Source: Bradyrhizobium liaoningense (GTDB lineage Bacteria; Pseudomonadota; Alphaproteobacteria; Rhizobiales; Xanthobacteraceae). Taken from it: DNA of 64,000 bases. Location: NCBI RefSeq assembly GCF_018130785.1, contig NZ_JAFCJT010000003.1, positions 62,001-126,000 of the forward strand, in the 5' to 3' direction. Below, piece by piece: positions 1 to 8,766 of this stretch. Below the pieces are notes generated by a model. The model ran no database searches. It was not told where the DNA came from and was given only the letters and a program-made list of their open reading frames with translations. The translations under genes were made by a program, and so were the position numbers. How positions within the stretch are numbered: the first letter of the stretch is position 1; each line of letters starts with the position of its first letter.

Positions 1-13
1 CGAGGCCCGATCG

Positions 14-1348
14 TTGGGCCACGTCCTGCACGATGGGCTCGCGGGGCTCAATGCCGTGCGGGCGGCGCGCTGCCTCGTTGCGGTCGCGGCGCTGCTGCTT
101 GTGCTGGTGACGCTCGATCCGTTTCCCGATCTTCGCAACGAGGACGTGACCACCGTCGTCGGCGGGCGCATGGCGCTCACCTATATCTCCTGGGGCCTGC
201 TGGCCGCGGTCGCGATGCTGCTCGTCGCCGCGACCGATGCCCCCGCGCTGAAGAGCCTGGTGACCCCGCTGCATCTCTGTCTCGTCGGCTGGCTGTTGAT
301 CAACATCGTCTTCTCCGAGAGCCGCGGCGTTTCGATCCAGCGCTTCGTGCTGGCGATCAGCGTGACGTCGCTCGCAGTGCTGTTGCCATTGCTGCCGCCG
401 ACACAGCGGACCTTTAACCTGTGCCTTGGCGGCGCCGCGCTCGTGCTGTTGGTGCTGTGCTATCTCGGCGTCTTCCTCGCGCCGCAATATTCAATGCACA
501 CCGCGCTCGACCTCACCGAGCCGCAACTTGCCGGCGATTGGCGCGGCAGTTTTGGTCACAAGAACATTGCGTCGCCCGTGATGACCATCCTGGTCTATGT
601 CGGCATCTATCTCTGCGCCGTCGGCTCGTTCGTGATGGGCCCGGCGATCGCAGCACTTGCCGGCATCTTCCTGATCTTCACCGGCGGCAAGACGTCGACG
701 GTGCTGTGCCTTGCGATCTACGCGCTCGCATCGCTGGTCTATGTCACGCCAAGCCTGTGGCTGAAGCGGCTGATCTGTTTCGTGCCGCTGATCGTGATGA
801 ACCTGCTGACGGTCGGCAGCGTCCTGAGCCCGGCGCTCGGGGCGATGACGCGGCTGCTTCCGCTCGATCCGACCTTCACCGGCCGTTCGGCCATCTGGGA
901 GTTCGCGCTCGCGGCTGTTGCCGAGAAGCCGATCATCGGTCACGGCTATGCGGCCTTCTGGGACGACGTGACCGCGCGGCAGACGGCCCAGGGTTCCGAA
1001 TGGGCGACGTCGGCCGCTCACAGCCACAACAGCTATCTCGATCTCGCGGTCACCATCGGCTTGCCGGGGCTGTTGCTCGTGATCCTCGTCTTCGTGGTCG
1101 CCCCGCTCGGCAATTTCCAGTCAGCCCGGGCTCACAACCGTAGTCGCGCGCTGGCAAAACTGTTCCTCACCGTATGGCTGTTCGGCTTGTATTACGGGGC
1201 CACCGAGACCTTCCTGCTCGAACGGCAGAATCCGATCTGGTTCTTGTTCGCTCTCGCCGTGGCAGGCCTGCACCTCCTGGCCAGGTTCCAATGCGTCGAG
1301 CAGATGGAACCCAGCGCTGACAGCTTGTCGCAACCCGGGCGGCAATAG
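14..1348 (+). CDS. O-antigen ligase / polysaccharide polymerase family membrane protein
   Basis: This is a multi-pass inner-membrane protein of the Wzy/WaaL/ExoQ type, which joins or polymerises lipid-linked oligosaccharides on the periplasmic side. About ten hydrophobic segments run from residue 20 to 425. Family hallmarks are GSFGHKN at residues 178-184, FTGRSAIW at 288-295, GHGY at 309-312 and AHSHNSYLD at 335-343, which lies in the large periplasmic loop before the last helices. The frame is open from a TTG at base 14 and may begin left of the window, so the N-terminus is uncertain. The next gene is a CelD-like acetyltransferase, which fits the end of an exopolysaccharide or O-antigen locus. 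Ligase and polymerase cannot be told apart by eye. Confidence 0.85.
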   Translation: MGHVLHDGLAGLNAVRAARCLVAVAALLLVLVTLDPFPDLRNEDVTTVVGGRMALTYISWGLLAAVAMLLVAATDAPALKSLVTPLHLCLVGWLLINIVFSESRGVSIQRFVLAISVTSLAVLLPLLPPTQRTFNLCLGGAALVLLVLCYLGVFLAPQYSMHTALDLTEPQLAGDWRGSFGHKNIASPVMTILVYVGIYLCAVGSFVMGPAIAALAGIFLIFTGGKTSTVLCLAIYALASLVYVTPSLWLKRLICFVPLIVMNLLTVGSVLSPALGAMTRLLPLDPTFTGRSAIWEFALAAVAEKPIIGHGYAAFWDDVTARQTAQGSEWATSAAHSHNSYLDLAVTIGLPGLLLVILVFVVAPLGNFQSARAHNRSRALAKLFLTVWLFGLYYGATETFLLERQNPIWFLFALAVAGLHLLARFQCVEQMEPSADSLSQPGRQ

Positions 1349-1441
1349 TGGCATCGGCTTAACGATAAGCAGCGACGTCGCTTGTGGTCTGCGACAAAAC
1401 ATAATCTATCTCAAGACATTCAGTAATCGTATGTCCCGCGG

Positions 1442-2575
1442 ATGACGTTTCTCAGCGTCGAGCAACCAGATGGTCTTGTGTCCAGCGCGTCGGGAATCGC
1501 CGTCGATTTCGTGCGTGACTGGCGGCAGGCCGCATTGCGTCTGGGCGCGGGGCATCGCACCGCATTCCAGCATGGCTACTGGCTCGGCGCATGGTACGAG
1601 GCGTTTCACGATGTTGCGCCGCTGATCGCATTGATCTCCGATGCCACGACCGGCAAGGACATCGCGGTGGTGCCGATGATCAGCCACATCAGGCGCGGCA
1701 TCCGCATCGTCGAATTCGCCGACCTCGGCGTCTCCGACAACAACGCGCCGGTCCTGGCGCTCGATGCCGAGCTGGACGTCGATGCCGTCAACAAGGCGCT
1801 GGTCGACGCGCTGCGCGAGCTGCCCGACCGCTTCGACCTGATGCGTCTGAAGAAGATGCCGGCTCATGTCGGCGGCAAGCCGAACCCGCTGGTGTCGCTC
1901 GGCCGGGTCGGATCCTGCTCGCTCAACGGCAATCTCGTGCTGACGGGCGACAATTACGAAGACTATCAGGCGTCGATCAAGCGCATGCAGATGCCACGCT
2001 GCTGGCGCGTCTTCAGCCGGCATGAAGGTGCGCGCTTCGAGGTCGCCACGGATGTCGCGCGGGCGCACGAATTGCTCGACGTGATGGATGTCCAGCAGCA
2101 GGCGCGCATGAGAAAGCTCGGCTCGCGCTTCGTCCTCAACGACCAGGCTCATGCCCGATTTTATCGCGAGGTCGCCCGCCAGGGTGTTGCGGAAGGCTAT
2201 GCCGTCATCTCGGCGCTGGTCTGCGACGAGGCCGTCGTCGCCACCACGCTCGGCGTCAGGTTTGGTGCGACATATTTCCTCCTGCGCATCAGCCACGCCG
2301 GCGATTCATGGTCGAGCTGTTCGCCGGGGCTGCTCGTCACCGAGCGCACCATGGCGGCGCTGCATGCAGAGGGCGTGCGCCGTTTCGATCTCAGCATCGG
2401 CAACCAGGACTACAAGCGCCGCTTCGGCGCCGAGCCAGTCCCGTTGACCGATGTCAGCATCGCGCTGTCCTGGCGCGGCGCGCCCTATGCATGGCGCGAC
2501 CATGCCGCCCAAGGCCTGCGCCGTCATCCGAGGCTCGCGGCCCTGGCCGCCCGCGCGATACGCAAGATGCGGTGA
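1442..2575 (+). CDS. CelD/BcsL-like GNAT-fold acetyltransferase
   Basis: This 377-residue soluble protein resembles the CelD/BcsL family of GNAT-fold proteins found in polysaccharide clusters, where they are thought to acylate sugar intermediates. The N-terminal half (roughly 40-180) carries the FQHGYWLGAWYEAF and DNNAPVL-type stretches. The C-terminal half (200-340) holds the GNAT core, ending in GVRRFDLSIGNQDYKRRFG, which is typical of the family. It starts 93 bp after the ligase-like gene on the same strand and probably shares its role in surface polysaccharide synthesis. The substrate cannot be inferred. The ATG at 1442 is the first start in frame; no strong ribosome site precedes it. Confidence 0.75.
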   Translation: MTFLSVEQPDGLVSSASGIAVDFVRDWRQAALRLGAGHRTAFQHGYWLGAWYEAFHDVAPLIALISDATTGKDIAVVPMISHIRRGIRIVEFADLGVSDNNAPVLALDAELDVDAVNKALVDALRELPDRFDLMRLKKMPAHVGGKPNPLVSLGRVGSCSLNGNLVLTGDNYEDYQASIKRMQMPRCWRVFSRHEGARFEVATDVARAHELLDVMDVQQQARMRKLGSRFVLNDQAHARFYREVARQGVAEGYAVISALVCDEAVVATTLGVRFGATYFLLRISHAGDSWSSCSPGLLVTERTMAALHAEGVRRFDLSIGNQDYKRRFGAEPVPLTDVSIALSWRGAPYAWRDHAAQGLRRHPRLAALAARAIRKMR

Positions 2576-2584
2576 CGGAGCCCG

Positions 2585-3124
2585 TCATATCGAGAGGCCC
2601 GCACTGAAGGCGTCCAGCAGCGCGCGACCCTGCGGCCAGTCGCCGAGCCCGCTCGACGCATTGATGTGGCCAAGTGCGCCCAGCACGATCAGACCGGACT
2701 TCCAGGCGCGCGCCCGCTGCTGCGTCTTCTCGAGCCCGCCATAGGGATCGTTCGTGCTGGCGATGATGAGGGAAGGGAATCGCAGCGCGCGGTCCGGTAC
2801 CGGCTTGAACGCAACGGCGTCCGCGGGAAAATTGGCGCCATCAGGATCGGGCGCCGCGACCAGAAAGGCACCCGCGATCGTGGATGGGAAGCGCGTGGCC
2901 CAGTGCGCAACCAGCAGGCAGGCGAGGCTGTGTGCGACCAGCACCGGCGGCTTCGCGCAGCGCCCGATCGCCCGTTCCAGCGATTGCTCCCAGTCGTCGA
3001 GGTCCGGCCGGTCCCAGCTCGCCGGCTGAAATCGTGTGAAGTGCGCATCGGCGTGCTCCCAGATCGTCTGCCAATGGGTGTCGCCGGATCCGCCGAGACC
3101 GGGCAATGTGATGATGTCGTGCAT
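2585..3124 (-). CDS. RBBP9/YdeN-family alpha/beta hydrolase
   Basis: This is a 179-residue serine hydrolase of the small RBBP9/YdeN group, with unknown substrate. The start is set at MHDIITLPGLGG. The frame is open for 29 more codons upstream, but those lack the fold. The nucleophile elbow reads VAHSLA near residue 66, the acid is probably in the STNDPYG segment, and the catalytic histidine lies in GALGHINA. The motif HWQTIWE at the N-terminus is typical of the family. It is transcribed away from an Lrp/AsnC regulator only about 120 bp off, which suggests (inference) that the regulator may control it. The preceding gene ends 9 bp from its stop codon, convergently. Confidence 0.85.
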   Translation of the reverse strand: MHDIITLPGLGGSGDTHWQTIWEHADAHFTRFQPASWDRPDLDDWEQSLERAIGRCAKPPVLVAHSLACLLVAHWATRFPSTIAGAFLVAAPDPDGANFPADAVAFKPVPDRALRFPSLIIASTNDPYGGLEKTQQRARAWKSGLIVLGALGHINASSGLGDWPQGRALLDAFSAGLSI

Positions 3125-3246
3125 GATCGTCCCGTGATATCTGGAATGGAGGCGCAGTGTGTCCGATCCTGGCGCTGCGTCACATGGCAAGTCATCGGCG
3201 GAATCGATCATCTGCCGATGATCTCAAGGTGGAATGGAGAATTTTC

Positions 3247-3723
3247 TTGGATCGTTTCGGGAGCATCGACGCCAAGGATCTGAAGATCCTGGAGGCGCTG
3301 CAAGCCAATGCGCGTGTGCCGCTGTCCGAGCTTGGCCGTTCCGTCGGGTTGTCCCAGCCGGCGGTCTCCGAACGCGTCAAGCGGCTCGAGGAAGCCGGGA
3401 TCATCGAGGGCTACGGCGCCCGGATCAATCCGCGCGCACTCGGCCTCGGCCTGATGGCATTGGTGCGCCTGCGCACCACGCATGAGCACATCAAGACCTG
3501 CCTCAAACGATTTGGCGAGATTCCCCACATCGTCGAAGTCCATCGCGTGACGGGCGATGATTGCTTCGTGTTGAAAGTGCTCGTTCCGGCGCCGGAAGAT
3601 CTGGAGACGATCGTGGATCGCATCGCCGGCTTTGGCGCGGTCACGACCTCGCTCGTGCTGCGGAGCGAGCCGGTGCGGCCGATCGGCCGGGATCTCGTCA
3701 GGAGGAAAGCCGCGCGGAGTTGA
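3247..3723 (+). CDS. Lrp/AsnC family transcriptional regulator
   Basis: This is a 158-residue regulator with an N-terminal winged helix-turn-helix (IDAKDLKILEALQ onward, then LSQPAVSERVKRLEEAG as recognition helix) and a C-terminal RAM/ACT-like ligand-binding domain containing the usual VTGDDCFVLKV strand. Such proteins form dimers to octamers that sense amino acids or related metabolites. The frame is open from 3157, but I chose the TTG at 3247 because a GGAGA site ends 6 bp before it and the resulting length matches the family. A GTG at 3229 is the alternative. It is divergent from the RBBP9-like hydrolase. The ligand is not predictable. Confidence 0.9.
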   Translation: MDRFGSIDAKDLKILEALQANARVPLSELGRSVGLSQPAVSERVKRLEEAGIIEGYGARINPRALGLGLMALVRLRTTHEHIKTCLKRFGEIPHIVEVHRVTGDDCFVLKVLVPAPEDLETIVDRIAGFGAVTTSLVLRSEPVRPIGRDLVRRKAARS

Positions 3724-3837
3724 GCAGTGATCCGCGGAGCCGGCGCGTCATCGCACTGACACAAAACTCGCGACTGCGCTGTGCTTCCGGTTCCCGCGGG
3801 CGTTGTGCTATCGTCGCCTCCGCTTTCCGGAGGCGAC

Positions 3838-4722
3838 ATGGAAGATCGTTCGGCGAAATATCGCGCATTCTATGCGCAGTTGATCTGCGCCGCAGCCAGG
3901 ACGACGGATCCCCGTATCGAGCAGGCCTTTCGCACGGTCCGGCGCGAAGCCTTCGTCGGACCCGGACCGTGGTCGATCTCCGTCGGTGGCCATCCCTATG
4001 TCGCGACGCCCGACGATGATCCCGCCTTCCTCTATCAGAATACGCTTCTGGCGCTGGACCCGGCGCGCGGCCTCAATATCGGGATGCCCGGCGCGCACGC
4101 TTTCTGGCTCGGCGGCTGCGGCGTGAGGGAAGGCGAGACGGTGATCCAGATCGGTGCCGGCAGCGGATACTACACGGCAATTCTCGCCGAGCTCACGGGA
4201 CCTTCGGGCCGTGTCCTTGCCTATGAGATCGACGAACGCCTGGCGGCACTCGCTCGCGAAAATCTGAAAGGCATTGCCCATGTCGCTCTGGAAGATCGCT
4301 CGGGCATCGCGTCCGATTTACCCAACGCGGACGTGATCTACGTCTGCGCGGGCGCGGCGCAGCCGGCCGTGGAATGGCTCGATGCGCTGCGGCCCGGCGG
4401 CCGGCTGGTGTTTCCGTTGGCGCCGGAGGGCATGCTCGGTGGCATGTTGATGATCACGCGCCCGGACGCGGGCGCGATCTGGCCGGCGAAATTCCTGAGT
4501 CGAGCCCAATTCATCGGCTGCGCGGGATTGCAGGATGCGGATGCCGGCCGGCGATTGGCCGAGGCGTTCGCGAGAGGGTGGGAGAGCGTGCAGTCGCTGC
4601 GCAGAGCGGGCGCTCCGGACGAGACGTGCTGGTTTGCCGGTGAGGGCTGGTGGCTCTCGACGGCTCCGGCACCCGTCCCGACAGATTCAATCAAGCCCCA
4701 CGCCGACCTCACGCAGGCGTGA
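3838..4722 (+). CDS. PIMT-like SAM-dependent methyltransferase
   Basis: This is a 294-residue protein related to protein-L-isoaspartate O-methyltransferase. The SAM-binding motif I is IGAGSGYYTA at residues 105-114, followed by the acidic end of strand two in AYEIDER. The start is the ATG preceded by GGAGG about 5 bp upstream; a GTG at 3781 lacks that signal. True repair methyltransferases carry a TISQP-like motif just before the SAM domain. Here the corresponding stretch is NIGMPGAHAFW, and there is a C-terminal extension of about 70 residues. I therefore call it PIMT-like rather than pcm, and the substrate is open. Confidence 0.75.
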   Translation: MEDRSAKYRAFYAQLICAAARTTDPRIEQAFRTVRREAFVGPGPWSISVGGHPYVATPDDDPAFLYQNTLLALDPARGLNIGMPGAHAFWLGGCGVREGETVIQIGAGSGYYTAILAELTGPSGRVLAYEIDERLAALARENLKGIAHVALEDRSGIASDLPNADVIYVCAGAAQPAVEWLDALRPGGRLVFPLAPEGMLGGMLMITRPDAGAIWPAKFLSRAQFIGCAGLQDADAGRRLAEAFARGWESVQSLRRAGAPDETCWFAGEGWWLSTAPAPVPTDSIKPHADLTQA

Positions 4723-4990
4723 CGGATCGCTCGCGCCTTACGATTTCGCGCACCCGGCGCATTGCAGCCGACCGCGTGAGGCACGGAACAAGCTGCGGCA
4801 ATACCAGCGCCGCGCCAGTGCTTGCGCAGGCCTGCGGATCATCTGCGCGATCAACAAGAGTTCGAAAGCCATACGTATCGCTTTTGGTCAAATATCCCGA
4901 CCACGTAGATGGGGCGGCGTTCCCGAATGAGAACGCCGCCCCCGTCGCATCAGCCATGCAGTCGCTCGAGCGTAAAGCCTAACTGCGCTC

Positions 4991-5029
4991 AGCCATGAAG
5001 TTCAGCCATGAAGTTTAGCCATGAAGTTT
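4991..5029. repeat. Three tandem 13-bp repeats spanning the wrbA stop codon
   Basis: Three head-to-tail copies of a 13-bp unit (AGCCATGAAGTTY on the plus strand) lie at 4991-5003, 5004-5016 and 5017-5029. The wrbA stop falls at the junction of the last two copies, so one copy encodes the final residues and the others lie in the 3-prime flank. The copies differ only at the last base. This looks like replication slippage at the gene end. Confidence 0.85.
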
Positions 5030-5614
5030 CCTGGCGGTCTCCGCGATCTGGCGGCCCTGGTAGCGCGCGCCGGCGAGCTCGTTGGCGCTGGGCTGGCGGC
5101 TGCCATCGCCGCCGGTGATCGTGGTGGCGCCGTAGGGTGCGCCGCCGGTGACCTCGTCGAGCTTCATCTGGCCGGCAAAGCCGTAATTCATGCCGACCAC
5201 GACCATGCCGAAGTGCAGCAAATTGGTGATGATCGAGAACAGCGTCGTCTCCTGGCCGCCATGCTGGGTCGCGCTCGCGGTGAAGGCGCCGCCGACCTTG
5301 CCGTGCAGCGCGCCCTTCGCCCAGAGCCCGCCGGCCTGGTCCAGGAAGTTCGCCATCTGCGAAGCCATGCGGCCGAAACGGGTCCCGGTGCCGACGATGA
5401 TCGCGTCGTAATTGGCGAGGTCCTCGATCTTGGCGACGGGCGCTGCCTGATCGACCTTGTAATAGGACGCCTTGGCGACCTCGGCCGGCACCAGCTCGGG
5501 CACACGCTTGATGTCGACGGTGACGCCGGCTTCGCGCGCGCCTTCAGCGACGGCATTGGCCATCGCTTCGATGTGGCCATAGGCGGAATAATAGAGGACG
5601 AGAACTTTGGTCAT
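5015..5614 (-). CDS. wrbA: NAD(P)H:quinone oxidoreductase, WrbA type
   Basis: This is a 199-residue flavodoxin-like enzyme that reduces quinones by two electrons using NAD(P)H and FMN, which avoids semiquinone radicals. Start [14 protein letters not shown] has the FMN phosphate-binding loop, [13 protein letters not shown] is the second FMN loop, and [12 protein letters not shown] and [15 protein letters not shown] are WrbA hallmarks. The start is the ATG preceded by GGAG; upstream codons in frame come from a palindromic repeat. It is the last gene of a leftward group after an SDR and a pirin, all facing a LysR regulator, which suggests an electrophile or quinone-stress module (inference). Confidence 0.95.
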   Translation of the reverse strand: MTKVLVLYYSAYGHIEAMANAVAEGAREAGVTVDIKRVPELVPAEVAKASYYKVDQAAPVAKIEDLANYDAIIVGTGTRFGRMASQMANFLDQAGGLWAKGALHGKVGGAFTASATQHGGQETTLFSIITNLLHFGMVVVGMNYGFAGQMKLDEVTGGAPYGATTITGGDGSRQPSANELAGARYQGRQIAETARKLHG

Positions 5615-5668
5615 GGTGGTCTCCGTTGGGATTTTGCGATGGGGTGAGTTGTCGTTTCGAAGGAGATG

Positions 5669-5693
5669 GATGCCCGGCTCGAGGCCGGGCATC
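5669..5693. repeat. REP-like palindrome between pirin and wrbA genes
   Basis: The sequence has 10-bp complementary arms (GATGCCCGGC and GCCGGGCATC) around a short CTCGAG-type centre. It sits in the 102-bp gap between the pirin gene and wrbA. Related palindromes occur at 35869-35894, 37081-37103 and 37155-37177, so this is one member of a dispersed family. Confidence 0.8.
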
Positions 5694-5716
5694 ACGAGTT
5701 GGTGTGGTCGCGGCGG

Positions 5717-6415
5717 TTACGCTGCGTCGACGAGCACGAGCTCGGTGTCTTCGAGCGCGGTGATCTTCAGCCGGTCCTCGTCGCGGATCGCGGCGCCGTC
5801 GCGGGCATTCACGCGCACGCCGTTGATCTCGACGGAACCCGCCGCGGGCACGAGGTAGAGATGCCGCGACTTCTGCGGCTCGTACTCCGCGCTCTCGCCG
5901 GCCTTCAGTGTGGTCGCCAGCACCCGCGCATCGGCGCGGATCGGCAGCGCGTCGGCGTCACCCTCGATGCCGCTCGCAATCGTCACGAGCTTGCCGGAGC
6001 GATCGGCCTTCGGAAACGGCTTCGAGCCCCAGGTCGGCTGTCCTCCGCGCGCCACAGGCTCGATCCAGATCTGGAAGATCCGCGTCCTGGTCGGTTCGAG
6101 ATTGTACTCGGAGTGGCGGATGCCGCTGCCGGCGCTCATCACCTGCACGTCGCCCGCTTCAGTGCGGCCCTCGTTGCCGAGGCTGTCCTGATGGGTGATC
6201 GCGCCCTCGCGCACATAGGTGATGATTTCCATGTTGGCGTGAGGATGGGCGGGAAAGCCGGTGTTCGGCGCGATCTCGTCGTCGTTCCACACCCGCAAGG
6301 CGCCGTGGCCCATGTTGTTCGGGTCGTAATGGCTTGCGAAGGAGAAATGATGCTTGGCCTTGAGCCAGCCGTGATCGGCGCCGCCGAGCTTTGCGAAAGG
6401 TCTGAGTTCGATCAT
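5717..6415 (-). CDS. Pirin family protein (YhhW-like bicupin)
   Basis: This is a 232-residue bicupin of the pirin family. Some members act as quercetin 2,3-dioxygenases and others as stress-linked regulators. The N-terminal cupin carries the metal ligands in FPAHPHANMEIITYV and the later GSGIRHSEYN, matching the usual two His, His and Glu set. The C-terminal cupin (about 150-232) lacks metal ligands, as is normal. It lies 35 bp downstream of the SDR gene and upstream of wrbA on the same strand, so co-transcription is likely. An AAGGAA site precedes the ATG. The substrate is not known. Confidence 0.93.
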   Translation of the reverse strand: MIELRPFAKLGGADHGWLKAKHHFSFASHYDPNNMGHGALRVWNDDEIAPNTGFPAHPHANMEIITYVREGAITHQDSLGNEGRTEAGDVQVMSAGSGIRHSEYNLEPTRTRIFQIWIEPVARGGQPTWGSKPFPKADRSGKLVTIASGIEGDADALPIRADARVLATTLKAGESAEYEPQKSRHLYLVPAAGSVEINGVRVNARDGAAIRDEDRLKITALEDTELVLVDAA

Positions 6416-6450
6416 CTGCGTATTCCTTGTTTGAGTGGGAGGCGCCTTGT

Positions 6451-7203
6451 TCAGGCGCCGAACCCGCCATCGACGTTGAGGACGGTGCCGGTGACGAAGG
6501 AGGCTTCCGGGCTTGCGAGGAACACGACGCCGGCGGCGACTTCCTCGGGGCGGCCGAAGCGCTGCAGCGCGTGCTGCTTGCGCTGGGTCTCGGCGAACTC
6601 GCCACCGTCCTTCGGGTTCATGTCGGTGTCGATCGAGCCGGGCTGCACCACATTCACGGTGATGCCGCGCGGGCCGAGGTCCCGTGCCGCACCCTTGGTG
6701 TAGCCGACGACGGCCGCCTTGGTGGCGACGTAGTCGGCAAGGCCCGGGAACGAGGCACGGTCGGCGAGCATCGAGCCGACGGTGACGATGCGGCCGCCTT
6801 CGCCCATCAATAGCGAGGCAGCGCGGATCGCCGCGATCACACCGTGCACGTTGACCTGATTCTGGCGAGCGAGCGCTTCAGTGTCGGCCTTGGCATCGTC
6901 GATCGCGCCGCCCGCGGCAACGCCGGCATTGTTGACGAGGATGTCGAGATGGCCGAATTCCCTGGCGACGTCGTTGACGAGCTGCGTCACGTCCTTGGCC
7001 GAGGCCTGGTCGGCCTTGAACGCGCGGGCCTTGACGCCGCGGGCCTTCAGTTCGGTCACGACCGCTTCGGCCTTTTCGGGCGAAGCGACGTAGCTGATGG
7101 CGACGTCCGCGCCTTCATCAGCGAGAGCGCGGGCAGAGGCCGCGCCGATGCCGCGCGAACCGCCGGTGACGAGGGCAACCTTGCCCGAGAGCTTCCTGGT
7201 CAT
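6451..7203 (-). CDS. SDR family NAD(P)-dependent oxidoreductase
   Basis: This is a 250-residue classical short-chain dehydrogenase. The cofactor loop TGGSRGIG is at residues 13-20, NNAG at 91-94, and the catalytic set is Ser144, Tyr158 and Lys162 (YVATK). The C-terminal PGSIDTDMNP and NVDGGFGA stretches are standard. The ATG at 7203 is preferred over an upstream frame extension that overlaps the promoter of the divergent LysR gene. As first gene of the SDR-pirin-wrbA group it is the likely direct target of that regulator. The substrate is unknown; quinone or aldehyde reduction would fit the neighbours (inference). Confidence 0.93.
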   Translation of the reverse strand: MTRKLSGKVALVTGGSRGIGAASARALADEGADVAISYVASPEKAEAVVTELKARGVKARAFKADQASAKDVTQLVNDVAREFGHLDILVNNAGVAAGGAIDDAKADTEALARQNQVNVHGVIAAIRAASLLMGEGGRIVTVGSMLADRASFPGLADYVATKAAVVGYTKGAARDLGPRGITVNVVQPGSIDTDMNPKDGGEFAETQRKQHALQRFGRPEEVAAGVVFLASPEASFVTGTVLNVDGGFGA

Positions 7204-7277
7204 TGGATTTCTCCATTCCTGAATGTCTGATGACCCTTGGATAAGCCTCGGCCTGTGGTATAGAAATAGAAACTGTT

Positions 7278-7292
7278 GAAACGCATTGTTTC
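7278..7292. promoter_or_regulatory. Candidate LysR-type operator in divergent promoter
   Basis: The inverted repeat GAAAC-N5-GTTTC has the short interrupted dyad typical of LysR-type binding sites. It lies in the 117-bp gap between the divergent SDR and LysR genes, 29 bp before the LysR start. A further GAAA-rich stretch lies just upstream. Function is inferred from position and symmetry only. Confidence 0.45.
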
Positions 7293-7320
7293 CCAAAATA
7301 CCCTAGTTGGACCGGCTCCT

Positions 7321-8253
7321 ATGGCAAAACTCCCCGATTTCGAAGCGCTCGCGATTTTCGCAAAAGTCGTGGAATTACGGTCGTTTGCGGGGGCTGCGGG
7401 CGAGCTTGCGATGTCCAAGGCGACGGTGTCCAAGGCGGTCACGCGGCTGGAGGAACGGCTCGGCGCCCGGCTGTTCAACCGCACCTCGCGCCGGCTGGCG
7501 CTGACCGATGCCGGCCACAAGCTCGCCGACCGCGCCACGCGCCTGCTCGCCGACGGCGAGGCGGCCGAGAACGAGGCGCTGGCGCAATCGGTGGCGCCGC
7601 GCGGCCTGGTGCGCCTCGCCGTGCCCATGACGTTCGGCATCAAGGCGGTGGCGCCGCTGCTGCCGGAGTTTTTCGAGACCTATCCGGAGGTCTCGGTCGA
7701 TCTGCATTTGAGCGATGCGACTGTCGATCTGATCGGCGAGGGCTTTGACATGGCAGTGCGGATCGCGCGGCTGCCGGACTCTTCGCTGATCGCGCGGCGG
7801 CTCTTCACCATGCCGCGCTTCACGGTGGCCGCGCCGTCCTATTTCAAGCGCCATGGACGGCCGACGCATCCGATGCATCTCGCCGAACACAAATGCTTCA
7901 GCTACGCCTATCTCTCGACGCCCAATGTCTGGCACTACACCAATTCGGCCGGTGAGCAGGCGAGCGTCCGTCCGGGCGGCCAGCTTCGCGTCAACAATGG
8001 CGAAGCCGTAATGCCGGCGCTGATTGCCGGCCTCGGCATCGCCGAGCTGCCCGAGTTCATCGTCGGCGAAGCCATCTCGTCCGGCGAGGTCGAGGTCATC
8101 CTGAAAGACTGGAAGCAGGCCGAAGGCGCCGTGCATCTGGTGACCCCGCCCGGCGGTCCGAGGCCAGCGCGGGTGGAAGCGCTCGGCGATTTTCTCGCAG
8201 CGAAACTACCGCGCACATGCAAGAGGCGGCCGCGCGGGAAATCCAAGACGTAG
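7321..8253 (+). CDS. LysR family transcriptional regulator
   Basis: This is a 310-residue LysR-type regulator. The N-terminal winged helix-turn-helix covers residues 1-60 (FAGAAGELAMSKATVSKAVTRLEERLG as helix-turn-helix, then LFNRTSRRLALTDAG). The effector domain (about 85-295) begins at GLVRLAVPMTFG and belongs to the CrgA-like subgroup. The ATG at 7321 gives the standard N-terminus. It faces the SDR-pirin-wrbA genes, a common arrangement in which the regulator controls the divergent operon and itself. The C-terminal tail is lysine and arginine rich. The effector is unknown. Confidence 0.93.
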   Translation: MAKLPDFEALAIFAKVVELRSFAGAAGELAMSKATVSKAVTRLEERLGARLFNRTSRRLALTDAGHKLADRATRLLADGEAAENEALAQSVAPRGLVRLAVPMTFGIKAVAPLLPEFFETYPEVSVDLHLSDATVDLIGEGFDMAVRIARLPDSSLIARRLFTMPRFTVAAPSYFKRHGRPTHPMHLAEHKCFSYAYLSTPNVWHYTNSAGEQASVRPGGQLRVNNGEAVMPALIAGLGIAELPEFIVGEAISSGEVEVILKDWKQAEGAVHLVTPPGGPRPARVEALGDFLAAKLPRTCKRRPRGKSKT

Positions 8254-8277
8254 CGCGAGCGGCCTCAACCCCCCCTG

Positions 8278-8353
8278 TCATTGCGAGCGCAGCGAAGCAA
8301 TCCAGAGTGCCTCCGCGGAAAGATTCTGGATTGCTTCGCTGCGCTCGCAATGA
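8278..8353. repeat. Long perfect inverted repeat, 28-bp arms
   Basis: The arms at 8278-8305 and 8326-8353 are exact reverse complements, starting TCATTGCGAGCGCAGCG, around a 20-bp loop. The element lies between the convergent LysR gene and a small hypothetical gene, where it could act as a bidirectional terminator. A second copy with a mutated right arm lies at 57080-57164, so it is a dispersed element rather than a local terminator. Confidence 0.9.
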
Positions 8354-8363
8354 CGGAGCGTGA

Positions 8364-8621
8364 CTACGACACCTTCACGCCGTTAATCGCGACGATCCGC
8401 AAGGTCGGCTTCAGCGTCCCCTCCAGTTGCGTCTTCAATTCGTGAACGCGTGGGTCGTTCGAGCGCGCCGCGCACACGCCGTATTGATGGACCGATTGCG
8501 CCAGGGCGCGCCGCGCCTCGGGCGTCCGCGTCAGTTCGGGCTTGGACAGCCGCAGGACGATCGCCGCGAGATTCACCAGCATTTCGTCCAGGGCGCCGTC
8601 GATGGTCGCAAGATTCCGCAT
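8364..8621 (-). CDS. Small hypothetical protein
   Basis: This is an 85-residue soluble protein of unknown function starting MRNLATIDGALDEML. It looks mostly helical, with a predicted compact tail ending AINGVKVS. No signal peptide or membrane segment is seen. The ATG at 8621 has a GGGAG site 6 bp upstream, better placed than the GTG one codon earlier. It stands alone, convergent with the LysR gene across a long inverted repeat, and divergent from the Bug-type protein. Frame, start signal and codon use support a real gene. Confidence 0.65.
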   Translation of the reverse strand: MRNLATIDGALDEMLVNLAAIVLRLSKPELTRTPEARRALAQSVHQYGVCAARSNDPRVHELKTQLEGTLKPTLRIVAINGVKVS

Positions 8622-8766
8622 CACTCACTCCCTCAGGAGGGCAACCGCGGCTTCACGGATGCGTTCCGGAGGGGGCCGGACATGGTCAATGCTTCGTTAA
8701 TGCCTTGTTCTTGCCGCGCGGCGCGTTAGGCTGGCGCAACAAAAGAAAATCGGGGGGAAGGGGACC

